Assembly (NCBI GenBank): GCA_002197995.1
Contig: NGZR01000002.1
Coordinates: 5,332,001-5,396,000, forward strand
Source of the DNA: Gaeumannomyces sp. JS-464
Taxonomy: Eukaryota; Ascomycota; Sordariomycetes; Magnaporthales; Magnaporthaceae
Length of the DNA stretch: 64,000 bases
Direction of reading: 5' to 3'
Under the pieces are notes generated by a model, which worked only from the letters and a program-made list of their open reading frames with translations, was not told where the DNA came from and did no database searches. A program made the translations under genes and the position numbers. How positions within the stretch are numbered: the first letter of the stretch is position 1; every line of letters starts with the position of its first letter. Positions 1-9,565 of the stretch are shown piece by piece.

Positions 1-2016
1 CGTCCTCTGCGACTGCACCGCGTTTGAGATTACCATCATCGAAAAGAGATTCGATGCGAGCTTGTCTTGGTAGGACCCGTCCAAATAAACAATTTTTTCT
101 ACGACTTCGGGGAGCAAGTTGCCTATCTCGGACTTGCGATGGCGGATGATCAGGGACTCGAGGGTTGATTTGAGCACAGAGTGGCTGCCTCGCCCGCGGC
201 CGTGGTGCTTCCTCTGCATCATGTAGACGGACCATTCCGCACGCGAATCCCCGTCCTCCGTGGAGCTGTTGGCCCACGGCCGCACGCCTAGGTATAGCGA
301 GGCAATAGACCCGATGCGCTCCAGATCCTTCCGCTCTTGCTGCTCCGAGGACTCGGCCATTTTTTTCCTGGCGGGCTTGACGGGCAGGCTGCGGTCATAC
401 CCACTTGTCTCGTCGCTAGCTGTGTCGAGGTCGTCGTCGTCGATGCCGAATAGCCCTGTGGATGGCGTTCCTGTCACGATCCAGCGGGCAGACGCCTGGA
501 TGTGTTCAAGAACCTGGAGCATATTCGACTTCTTCCCAATCCTAGAGTTTCCGAGCCGATGTCCCTCATCCACTATGATTCGCTTGAAGTGGACCTGGGC
601 CAAGGGCGACTCCAATATCCAGGCCCCGTTCTCATCGGCGACCCGTTGCTCATGGAGCCTCTCAAAGCGTGAGATGGAAAAGATGACAAGCTCGTACTTT
701 GCCAATTCTACAGGATCAGGTATCTCGCGGTCCCCGACGGTGAGGACAAGGACACTCAGCCCACTCGTGTGTTTGGCGATTTCATCCTTCCACTGCTGTA
801 GGAGGTTGGTTGGAACCAGGACCAGGGTCGTTCGACTCAGAAAAATCGTGAGTGCAGGGAGATCTGTCCGTGGGTATCGAGATGTGCGCCTTGGCCTCGG
901 CCTCGGGAGCAGATACGACGCCGGATTTCTCTCGATAACGTCAAGGCAATTCTTGTAGTGCCGGCCTTGCTTGAGGAAATCGTCAAAGTATGCTCCCCAT
1001 GGCACCGACTCCCGGGATCCCGCCGAAGCGGCCATGTCAGCAAGGGATGCGATTCTAGGTCTGACGGGCACATCGATCTTGTAGATGTCGGGTGCATACG
1101 CTGGCTGATGGCGAGTGGCAAGAATCAAGGCTAGACAAATCAGGGTTTTGCCAGCCCCCATCTCTTCGGCGAGAATTCCACCACACACCCCTTCGTAGAA
1201 CCTCGGGTGCCTGAGAGCAGTGCCGCTTGCCGGGTCGTAATACCAGGCTTTGCCATTGTGGTCGGTTACTATACTCAGGCGCGGGTCCAGTGTTTGCGCC
1301 GGCTGTGTTTCTCGCTGGAACATCAGGGCCGCTGACCGACGCTGATACGGGTAGAGGGTTGTTGTGAGCCCCGAAACTTTACTGTTCAGTAGACTATAGC
1401 TGCAGTCGCGGTCGAACGAGTCCGCAAGCTGCTGAGGTTGCGGATCAGGTGATGGGATGGTGTTGAACAAGTGAAGCAAAGACACAGCTTCAGCATCGTT
1501 CTCGTCGCCCCCAGAACCCCCTCGGGACGGAGGCTGACTGGTGCGGACAGCGCTGGGATCGCCTTGCCAGGCAGATGAGGAAAAGTCGAGACGCTGAAGA
1601 AGGGTATTCCAGAGCTTCTTCAGGGCGGAGTTCGACCGGTTGACCAGACGCCGGTCAACGTCCTCGGGTAAGAGGTAGACTCGAACAACAGCGGCGTCAT
1701 GACAGAAGTAGACCTCCAATTCAACCCAGTGGTGTCTGAATAGTTTCGACGCCGGGCCTAGGGCATTAAGAAGAGCGTTTTGAGTCTCCTCGGACAGCGG
1801 CGGGACATCGGTGTCTGGGGACATCAACTCGATGTGAGGAGTCAAAGGTCCGAGAGCGGATGAAGGCAGAGGTCGATCATGGCGGGCAAAGCCGTGCCAC
1901 CACCTCGACTGCTGCAAGGTGAGCCATCGGTCGCCCGGAAGTCGACTGTCCTCTCTGCTCAGCAACACAGTGCCGGCGGCGATATGCTTCGGGGGGATGA
2001 GCTCTAGATGAGACAT
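1..2016 (-). CDS. SNF2-family helicase-like ATPase, C-terminus beyond window
   Basis: One open frame runs without introns from the ATG at 2016-2014 off the left edge, giving at least 672 residues. The Walker A motif EEMGAGKT lies near residue 284-291 and the motif II box VDEGHRLG near residue 482-489, so this is a DEGH-type member of the SNF2 superfamily II ATPases. Motif Ia/III-like segments such as TLVLVPTNLLQQWKDE and WIVTGTPSTGLFGI are also visible. Family knowledge: such proteins are ATP-driven DNA translocases for chromatin remodelling or Rad5/Rad8-like repair; which branch this is cannot be decided because the C-terminal helicase lobe (and any RING) is outside the window. The start is the first ATG of the open frame and is preceded by stops. 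It is divergent to the SET gene with about 1.1 kb between. Confidence 0.85.
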   Translation of the reverse strand, partial: MSHLELIPPKHIAAGTVLLSREDSRLPGDRWLTLQQSRWWHGFARHDRPLPSSALGPLTPHIELMSPDTDVPPLSEETQNALLNALGPASKLFRHHWVELEVYFCHDAAVVRVYLLPEDVDRRLVNRSNSALKKLWNTLLQRLDFSSSAWQGDPSAVRTSQPPSRGGSGGDENDAEAVSLLHLFNTIPSPDPQPQQLADSFDRDCSYSLLNSKVSGLTTTLYPYQRRSAALMFQRETQPAQTLDPRLSIVTDHNGKAWYYDPASGTALRHPRFYEGVCGGILAEEMGAGKTLICLALILATRHQPAYAPDIYKIDVPVRPRIASLADMAASAGSRESVPWGAYFDDFLKQGRHYKNCLDVIERNPASYLLPRPRPRRTSRYPRTDLPALTIFLSRTTLVLVPTNLLQQWKDEIAKHTSGLSVLVLTVGDREIPDPVELAKYELVIFSISRFERLHEQRVADENGAWILESPLAQVHFKRIIVDEGHRLGNSRIGKKSNMLQVLEHIQASARWIVTGTPSTGLFGIDDDDLDTASDETSGYDRSLPVKPARKKMAESSEQQERKDLERIGSIASLYLGVRPWANSSTEDGDSRAEWSVYMMQRKHHGRGRGSHSVLKSTLESLIIRHRKSEIGNLLPEVVEKIVYLDGSYQDKLASNLFSMMVISNAVQSQRT

Positions 2017-3135
2017 AGCTCATCAATGCCAGAGCGACGCCCAGCCGAAGCAGCCGAAGCGAGAAGGCTGAGGGATGTCGGCAACTGTCTGGTAGGTGTC
2101 ACGGAGCAAACCGAGGTAGGTAGTAGTTACTTCAGGTAGTAAGCTTATATACAAATGGGTGCTTTCGCCCAGTTGCGAGCTGAAGCTGGCTGCGATATCA
2201 AACGCGCGAGGTGGTGGTGAGTGGAGAAAGGGAAGGAAGGAAGGTGCCTCGCTGACGGCGGAAGCTCCCGCTGGAGCAAGGTCCGTGTTGGGTGTCATTG
2301 GCCAATGATTTGACAAGGCTGTCTCAGGAGCAATTGCGGACGCCCCACACCAGGCTCTGTTTAGTGCGCAGTCCACCAGATCCAGAGGCTTTGGGCCCCG
2401 AACCCCAGGAAACCTCTGCGCAATCCCGCGGACGTAGAATCCAGCCGCCTTGACGATGGAGAAGGCTGGAGAGGAACTGCTCCCTTGCTCGCCGGGGCGA
2501 CAGGTGTGGTTTGTTTTATATATAACCAAGCATTCAGCTCTAAGCTCCCGAGGAAAGAGCGTCTGGGTTGCAATTCGGTCTATCCCGACGGCATTCGACA
2601 CGGATATTTTTATACTTTGAAGGGCGCCGCCAGTGGAGTGCGCGCTCGTTCCCCTTCAGCCCTGGGGAAAACAAGCGCAAAACATGGATGACAGCCCCTG
2701 CTGCCGTTCCAAACACCAAGCTCAATCCAATGTTTCGTTGCTCATTAGACGCAAAGCGACTGGACCAGAAGAGGTCTCCTTGAAACAGCCGAGGCAAAGA
2801 TGTGCTGATGCTTCAGCACCCCGACTTCAGGGACGAGCTCTCTACTGTCTGTGCGATCCCATGCTCGTGAGAATTTCAACATGTATTTCTTCCGTTCCGT
2901 ACTTGCTTGTCTAGCACTTCTATTGGGATGACTAGCTTAAAATCGGATTATGTCCCTTGTTTTTGAAGACTGGAACTTGTTGTTTCCTTCTATTGACCTC
3001 GAACCTTTTTGGTTGGACAAACGGTCGCTTTCACCAGCCGAGCGATAACACAAAACTTCTCTCCTCAACTTGCATGACTGTGGGCTAGCCAAACATACCC
3101 ACCACCTACCTAGGTTCAGCAGTTCACATTTCATC
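2017..3135. other. divergent intergenic region, no gene seen
   Basis: The region separates two divergently read genes and should hold both promoters. Short overlapping frames on both strands (for example 2023-2601 on the minus strand) have no recognisable domain and no consistent coding character. A short GGAA-type tandem run sits at about 2228-2245. Confidence 0.5.
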
Positions 3136-3374
3136 ATGCTCCAATATCGGGGCGTCGGGTTCCTGCCGTGGCTCCTGTTACTCTCAGTCGTCCCGGCGGT
3201 GATCGGGGGCACAACGACGGGGAGTCGAGTGCAGGCTGTTGGCGCCGATGCCTGCGCCAGGAGCCCCTTGCTCACCATCGCTGCCGCTTTCTGCGAGGTC
3301 GGACCCGAAATGAGCAGCAGCCGGCCCGGCAGTCCCGAGCCCGGCACCGCCGTCCCAACCAGGGTGAACGACAC

Positions 3375-3456
<82 letters not shown>

Positions 3457-4712
3457 CAACAGCGGCGGCGGCAGCAGCAACAGCAGTCCGTAGACATGTC
3501 GTGGAAGGGCCCCCACTTCTGCGTCAGGGACATGTGTGTCTACTCCAACCCGTCCTTCGCCCAGGGCCGCGGCGTCGTCATCGTCGGGACCGCGAGGGGC
3601 GCCGAGGCCATCGCCAACGCCCTCGACGTCGCCCAGGACCCACAAGGATCCGCTGCGGACACCGCGCTGTTTGAACAAAAGGAAATCCCCGGAAAGGGCC
3701 TGGGTCTTGTTGCCGCCCGTCCGATCCGCCGCGGGGAGCCCATCATGGCGCGCTCCCCGGTCATATTGGTCCATCAGAATGCCATTGACATGGAGGCCGG
3801 GGCGTCACAATTTCAATTATATGATGCGGCTATCGCCCAGCTGCCCCAGGCGACCGTCGAAAAGTTTCTGTCCCAGGCCGCGCAGTCCGCGTCCAAAGAC
3901 AGGGCCCGCAGAGTCAAGGACATCATGGACACCAACTCGTTCAACATGGCCGTGGGTGGGCTCTTGCACGTCGCAGGCTTCCTCGACGTGTCGAGACTAA
4001 ATCACGACTGCCGGCCAAAGTAAGTTCCTCCGATCCCATGTTTCCGGCTCGCTGCGAGATACGAGATGTACAGACACCACGGCCTGTCCTTGAACTAACC
4101 GTGTAAAAAAAATAACACCACCCCAACAACAGCTTGGTATTTCACATCTCCCCGTCGCTGAGCCACATGACGTACGCGGTGCGGGACATCGCCGCGGGCG
4201 AGGAGCTGACCATCTCGTACCTCGACCCCTTCCGCGCGCGCGAGGTGCGCCGGGCCCGCGCCGAGCGCAACTGGGGCTTCGTTTGCACCTGCCCGCAGTG
4301 CAGCCTCGCCCCGCCGCTCGCCGCCGAGTCCGACGACCGGCTGTGGCGGATTTACCAGTTGGAGTCGCGTCTCAGGGACTGGCCGTTGGCAGCGGCGGCG
4401 GCGTCGTCGTCATCTTCGCCCCCAGAGACGCAGCACGGGGAGGAAGCGCCTGTCGGGCCGGACAGCGCCGAGGCGCTGCTAGGCCTGTATGCGGAGGAGC
4501 GCCTCGACTGCGCGCTCGGCGATGCGTACGCTCTCGCTGCGCTGAACTACAATGCGTTTGGCCGTGCCGAGTTGGCGGTGAAGTACGCCCTAATGGCCGT
4601 CGAGGCTGGCACGATCGAGCAAGGCGAGCAAGGGCACAATGTGCAAGACATGAAGAAGCTTTTGGACAGCCCAGAGAAACATTGGAGCTGGAGGCAGCGT
4701 GTGCTCAAGTAG
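3136..4712 (+). CDS. SET-domain protein with signal peptide and polyglutamine tract
   Basis: Two exons, 3136-4019 and 4133-4712, are joined by an intron (donor gtaagt at 4020, acceptor cag at 4130-4132) and give 487 residues. The join recreates the SET signature NHDCRPN exactly at the splice, which supports both sites. Residues 1-24 (MLQYRGVGFLPWLLLLSVV...) look like a signal peptide or N-terminal anchor. Residues 81-109 are 29 consecutive glutamines, then three arginines and five more glutamines. The SET fold runs from about residue 184 (KGLGLVAARPIRRGEPI) through ISYLDPF, followed by a post-SET-like cluster VCTCPQC. Proteins of this fungal class are predicted lysine methyltransferases, but no substrate can be inferred. 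A secreted or ER-targeted SET protein is odd; an internal start after the Q tract would remove the signal. Confidence 0.85.
3376..3450 (+). repeat. (CAG)25 trinucleotide repeat in coding sequence
   Basis: Twenty-five uninterrupted CAG units are followed by CAA CAG CAA CAG and then three CGG codons, all in frame in the SET-domain gene. They encode the polyglutamine tract. Confidence 0.97.
4020..4132 (+). other. intron of SET-domain gene
   Basis: The 113-nt intron starts gtaagt and ends caacag. Removing it fuses AA to C to encode the Asn of the SET motif NHDCRPN. Confidence 0.88.
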
Positions 4713-4862
4713 AAAAGGGGCATAGATCACGAATGAAAAACACAGCAAAATAAAGTCTTGCAAGGTACATATGCCTTAAATGAGTATCGTTGTTTGAGGC
4801 CTCATCGTAGCAGGCCAGAAGCTAGCTTTTCCTCTTATGTCCGAACTGCATCAGCGCGTTCC

Positions 4863-6539
4863 TTAGCCGCCTGACTCCCATTGCTCCAGCAGGCCCACCT
4901 TCCAACCTTGGAACATCCGGTCATCAACAGGAAGAATGGCGTTGCTGTGATCCATCATCGTGATGATGGAACCTAGAGACTCATCTGGAATGCTCACGTC
5001 CTGAGCGTCCGAGCTCATCGACTCCATCGCCTTGTTGGCATCGTCCTCGGTGATGATCTTGTAGAGCAACTTAATTGCCGATATATTCCTGCCGGAATCC
5101 GCGGTAGACGTAAAACGGATGGTGCTGTTCAATATCCAGAGACTCAATGCTTTGCCGGACGTCGCCGCCTGGCCTCCTGTTCCTGTCACCAGTCCTGTCA
5201 TTGGCACAACCAACGGTTTGGATGACCCCGACCGGGCGATTGTAGACAGCAGCATAGCGGCGAGACATTGGCCTATGGAGGGTGACGAGAGGGCCACAGC
5301 TGCTTCGGGCTCTTCCTGTATGAGTACCTGCCACTTCAAGAGTGCCACAGCTGACGGTCCAAAGCTGTAGTAGCCTATGGTGGATTCACATGAAGCGCAA
5401 GATGCACTTAGATGCCTGACTGTGGTTCCAGCTGGAACATCAAGAGAGGGACTCTTGAGGAAATTGCCGGCAGAGGATGGTGAGAACTGGGGTAGTGGTT
5501 TTGCCGTCAGCAGATGTCTCGAGTACAAACAACCAGATGGTATGTCCCTCCTGTAATCCCGAGAAGTCCACACTTTAGAAATCACGGTGAAAAAAAGGAG
5601 GCCTGTTGCCCCGCACAGCCAAGCCACGTGGCGCTCGTTTCCGAAGACCCAAGACACCTCAAGACAAGTCCGGCGGTTCCCTGTCAAGAACAGAGAAGGA
5701 ACAGAGAGTATCACTATAGGGTATTTGTATCGGTGATCAAGCCACTGAGCAGACCGGGTCGCCTTCTTATATACCCAGAAAGGCTGTCGAGCCACATGAC
5801 ACAAGAAAGAAAACGGTCAACTTACCATGATGCCCTCGCAATCCTCTTCGGCAAATAAGAACATGGCCAGATCCACAAAGCCAACGCCCTTCTGAGCCTG
5901 GATTCTGGAGTTGGCACCGTATCCCCGCCCGGCCAAGGTCTGGTCGTCTGCCTTGCCGCCGTCCCGGTGATGGTCGAGGCCGAGGCCGTGGTCGTGCCCA
6001 TGGTCGTCGGGCTTGTGGCAGTGCCAAAACTCCATCATCTCGGCCCAGTCGGCGCTCGGCAGGTCTTTCCAGCGCGTTATGTGCCTTCCGGGCACGACGA
6101 CGGCCCGGCACGACCGGCACCGCACCGAGGTGACGGCAGGCGCGATGCGCACGGCCTCCCACGGCACCGCCACGCCCCGGGCTGCCGGGCTCGCGGCAGC
6201 AGCAGCCACCGCTTGGCGCGCATGGGGAGAAGGCGGCAGCGGGAGGCGCCACGTGCATTGGCGGCCTCGTGAGCCGTCGCGTCCGGCTGCTCCCGTACTA
6301 GCAATAGGCTTTGTTGGAGGCAGGATTACGGGGCCGTTACCAGCACCGCTGCCGATGTGGACTGCTGCGGGCAGGTCTAGCACGCGGCTGTCGCCCTCGT
6401 GGCTGACGTGGATCCGGCTGCCACCGTTCAATAGAATCGCCTTCGTACTGGCATTGCGCGCGGAGGGGAGGCTGGCTACTACAGAGACCTGGCGGATGTT
6501 TGACAGAAGCTCAGCGTATATACTGAACTGGTCTGACAT
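4863..6539 (-). CDS. UBE3D/Ipa1-like HECT-type E3 (E2-binding protein)
   Basis: Exon 1 runs 6539-5826 (MSDQFSIYAELL...) and exon 2 most likely 5486-4863, giving 445 residues. Exon 1 holds the family's zinc-type motif CRSCRAVVVPGRHITRWKDL and then DWAEMMEFWHCHK, characteristic of the HECT-like E2-binding family (human UBE3D, yeast Ipa1). Exon 2 holds SASCASCESTIGYYSFGPSA and LLKWQVLIQ, which belong to the C-terminal half of that family. The donor gtaagt at 5825 is strong and in phase 0. The acceptor is less certain: a cag ending at 5487 keeps phase 0 and gives a good join, whereas nearer AGs (for example 5573) are out of frame. Expected role from the family: a ubiquitin ligase that binds E2 enzymes; in yeast, Ipa1 supports mRNA 3'-end processing. 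Converges on the SET gene. Confidence 0.8.
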
Positions 6540-6932
6540 TTTTCTGCGACGGCTTCCATCGGCGCAGCATGATGGAGACGAAGGCAAAGGCTCAGTACAG
6601 GAGGAAGAAAATTGGAAGAACACAGAGTTACGACGTTGAACTTCAACCAAGCCGACACGAGCTGTCAACTCAGCCAACGCCACCCCACTTTTAACCCACG
6701 CTCATGTAACAATAATGTTTCGCACTATGCATTAACACGGTCCTCTGAAGACCCCAAATTGGGAGCCCCTGACTGCCCGCTGAGGGCCATTTTCGTCCCT
6801 TCTTTTGATGTCGCTGATCCAGAAGCACCACCATTGCAGTGTGCTTGTCTTCCGTCTACCTACACCTCCCAACGCAGACCGAAACCAGATCGAATGGTTG
6901 CTGTTTTCCCTCCTCGCACGTCCGTACAGTAT
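6540..6932. other. intergenic, promoter of UBE3D-like gene and 3' end of eIF3d
   Basis: 393 bases between two minus-strand genes. No conserved coding signal is seen. It should contain the eIF3d 3' UTR and the UBE3D-like promoter. Confidence 0.45.
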
Positions 6933-7259
6933 CTACTCCTCCTCCACCTCCGCAATATCGCCCTGTTCCTCACCATCCTCGTCCAGGCTGTTGGCCGGGA
7001 CTTCATAAAGACGGAGGATGGACTTGTTGGGGTCCTTGACGAGAATGAATTTGCCGTCCTCCCTCTTAAGACACATGTCGACGATGGTGCGGACAATACC
7101 CCATCCGTTGGACAGCGATAGGTTCATCTGGTTGGCAAAGTCCCTAGGCTTCCAGCCGATAACACCCAGATGACGTGCTTATCGTTAGATTTTGGTGAAG
7201 CCCTCGAAACGAAGCTGCGTAATCATATACAGGTCAGTAAAGCGGCGGTTATTGAGCGG

Positions 7260-7293
<34 letters not shown>

Positions 7294-8882
7294 GCGGGCT
7301 ACAGTCGCGACATACCCAAGTTTCATGACATCCGCCTTAGCGAGGATGCTCTGAACGGTCCACCTGGCCAGCTTGCAGCTGTTGTTCTTCATCTCGGTCG
7401 CTACGACAGCACCGCGCTGGCTGACCAGTTTGCTACGCCAATCGAGTGCGCCACCGGATCCCTGGGCCTTGTTATCGAACTCGTTGAGCGCCCTGACAGT
7501 CAGGAACTGGTCCTCGCCATTGGTCGCATTCTTCTGGACGGCGTCCAGCTCTGTCCGGACGATCAGGTACACTGGGTCCTCCTCATTGGTTGAGAGGTCG
7601 AATTTCCTGTACTTGTACGCCTTGGACGCCGGCGGCTCCGTCTCCTCGGCCGCATTGTAGAAGGGGTTCTCGTTCTCCATCTCGACCTTCTGGGCATCGT
7701 TCTCGACGACAACCTGGTTGACAAAGTTGTGGTTGATGTACGTAGCCTCCTCTGCCAACGCCTGTGGTTGATTGAGGCTGTCCTTGCTTCCCTCGGACGC
7801 CTCGAGCGGCGCGTCGGCTGCGTTCTCGTTGACAGTGACCATGTCGAGCGCGGCGTTGTCGCGCTTGTCCAGGAAGATCTTGTTGCCCTGCCGAACAATG
7901 ACGATATCCCATGGGTACACGGAGCGCGTGGCGCACATGAGCATGGAGAGCGTGCTGTCGGTGGCGAAGATTGTAGCCTCGTCCTTCTCGGCGAGCTCCT
8001 GGATGATGGGATCGGACGAGGTAGTGACGTTGTATGCGGCGCGATCGAGCGGGACGAGCTTGCGCTCTGCCGATTTGACGGCGGGCTTGTCGTAGGAGCG
8101 GTCGTACGAGTACAGGAAGCCGTACGAGGTGATATCCTCGCCCTCGTCCGCGTCCAGGTTGAGCTTGCCCAGGCGGTTGAAGTCGATCTCCTCGAGCAGC
8201 GTCCAGTCGGCTTTGACGTTGATGGAGGCGTCCCGGTTCCGGGCCGGCTTGTCGTAGTCCTTCCAGCCAAAGCGCCGGCCGCCCCGACCGCCCGGGTTGG
8301 ACCGGCCACCGCCCCGCCCGCCATCGTAGCCACCGCCACCACCGCCGTACTGTCCACCCTGGCGCCCGCCGCGTGAGAGTTGGGCGCGGCCGGCGCGGCC
8401 GTCAGCCCGTGCACCCCGCTGGCCCCGGCCACGAGTGAAGATGGCGCCGCGGCCGAATCTTGACTTTGCACTGTCGCGGACGTTGCTGACGACGGAGAAT
8501 GTGGATTCGTCCTCGGCCTGGGGAGCTGCGAATAGCGAGGCGATGCCCGCACCGTAGACTTGTTGATCTGTTTGTTTGGAGAGCAGGCCACAGCTTTAGC
8601 TTCGAACCTCGAGAGTCTCATCACACTGATTGCGGGCTGCACGGGGCCGCGACTAAGAGCTGCCCACTCACCTCTGAAGTTCCTGTTGAACTGTTGCCTG
8701 CCGCCGCGACCGTCCCTGCCGTCTTTGCCATCGGCAGTCCAGTCGGCCATGCGACCCAGCTTGTCGCCCTTGGAAAAGGGAGCATAGGGGACGCCGTTTA
8801 GTGTGGACTCGGTCGTGGTCGGCGGGCCCCAACCATCGCCGTCCGGTAGGGCGGCGACGATGTCCGCCAGTGAGGTCGGCAT
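6933..8882 (-). CDS. translation initiation factor eIF3 subunit d
   Basis: Three exons, 8882-8672, 8567-7316 and 7214-6933, give 581 residues once one missing base is allowed. The N-terminus [20 protein letters not shown], the RG/GG-rich segment near residues 100-160, and [20 protein letters not shown] through KLGFVSR and [20 protein letters not shown] identify eIF3d, the mRNA cap-contacting subunit of the eIF3 complex (S. pombe Moe1). Splicing CTT GG to C TTC restores KLGFVSR. In exon 3 the frame breaks at about 7169: the bases read CAC GTC ATC TGG GTG, but adding one C after ATC gives [20 protein letters not shown] as the family requires. Because the protein is core translation machinery this is more likely an assembly indel than a mutation. 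The last intron contains a 30-base T run in gene sense. Confidence 0.92.
7215..7315 (-). other. eIF3d intron 2, with homopolymer run
   Basis: Donor gtatgt at 7315 and acceptor acgcag ending at 7215. It includes 30 consecutive A on the plus strand (7260-7289), read as a T tract in the pre-mRNA, well upstream of the acceptor. Confidence 0.85.
8568..8671 (-). other. eIF3d intron 1
   Basis: Donor gtgagt at 8671 and acceptor aaacag ending at 8568 keep frame (G|AT, giving NFRDQQVYG). A second in-frame AG lies nine bases further on (acaag), so the exact acceptor has a small ambiguity. Confidence 0.75.
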
Positions 8883-9565
8883 TTTGTCGCGAGATGCTTC
8901 GGCGGGGTGACAAGGTCTGCTGCGATGAACTTTAGAGAGACTTGTAGGCAACTGAAGACCTCTGAGCAGCACGTGAGCAAAGCGATAAACACGGCTTCAC
9001 TGCGTTGAATATCCTGTTTTCTCCGGGGGGTGGTGGCTGCCAGAGTGTGCAGTCCGTTCCGTCCTGACTGGGAATGCTGCAAATACACTGCGATCCCACC
9101 AAAAGAAGCGTTCGTGTAATTCTACCCAAATTTCATTCGGTGGGCGTGGGGGCGAGGTATGCGGGGCAAAGCTGTTTTTCTGCCGCGAGTCGGGAGAGCA
9201 CCAGAAACACGTATCACCTGACTGAGACATCACGTGGGTCCCCCCAATTATCACCAAGCACTGCAACAACCCAACGGAGGTCATAGTAAAGGGGGATATG
9301 TAGTGGTTGGAGATATAAAGCAGTGCTTGTTCATATATTCATACGGTCTACGTTCTGCATAAGCAGCCACCTCCTCGATGCCCGCAACTCGGCCGTTGGA
9401 AAGGAAGAGGTTTTGCATGATCCTTCCTGGTGTCTCATTGAGGAAGCCCATGGGCGCGCCGCGTCGAGATTTGCAATGGCCATGCCTCCGCTATGGGGAC
9501 GTCTCTACCGTCCCCGTCCACCGGATGCTCTTTTGCTGTCGGGATTGTGGCGATCCAGATGCTCA
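8883..9565. other. intergenic: eIF3d promoter and bZIP 3' region
   Basis: 683 bases between two minus-strand genes. No recognisable coding or RNA gene was found. Confidence 0.45.

Noticed and set aside
2937..3774. Long minus-strand and alternative-frame ORFs with poly-Cys, poly-Leu or poly-Ala
   Set aside because: They are the CAG repeat of the SET gene read in other frames; no domain outside the repeat.
5549..5804. Acceptors near 5573 or 5695 for the second exon of the UBE3D-like gene
   Set aside because: They look good as sites but put exon 2 out of phase with the strong donor at 5825; the acceptor ending at 5487 is in phase and keeps the family motifs.
7563..8972. 469-codon minus-strand frame across eIF3d
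   Set aside because: The first part is eIF3d exon 1, but after the intron it continues in the wrong frame (Ser/Arg/Thr-rich shadow). The eIF3d frame is the conserved one.
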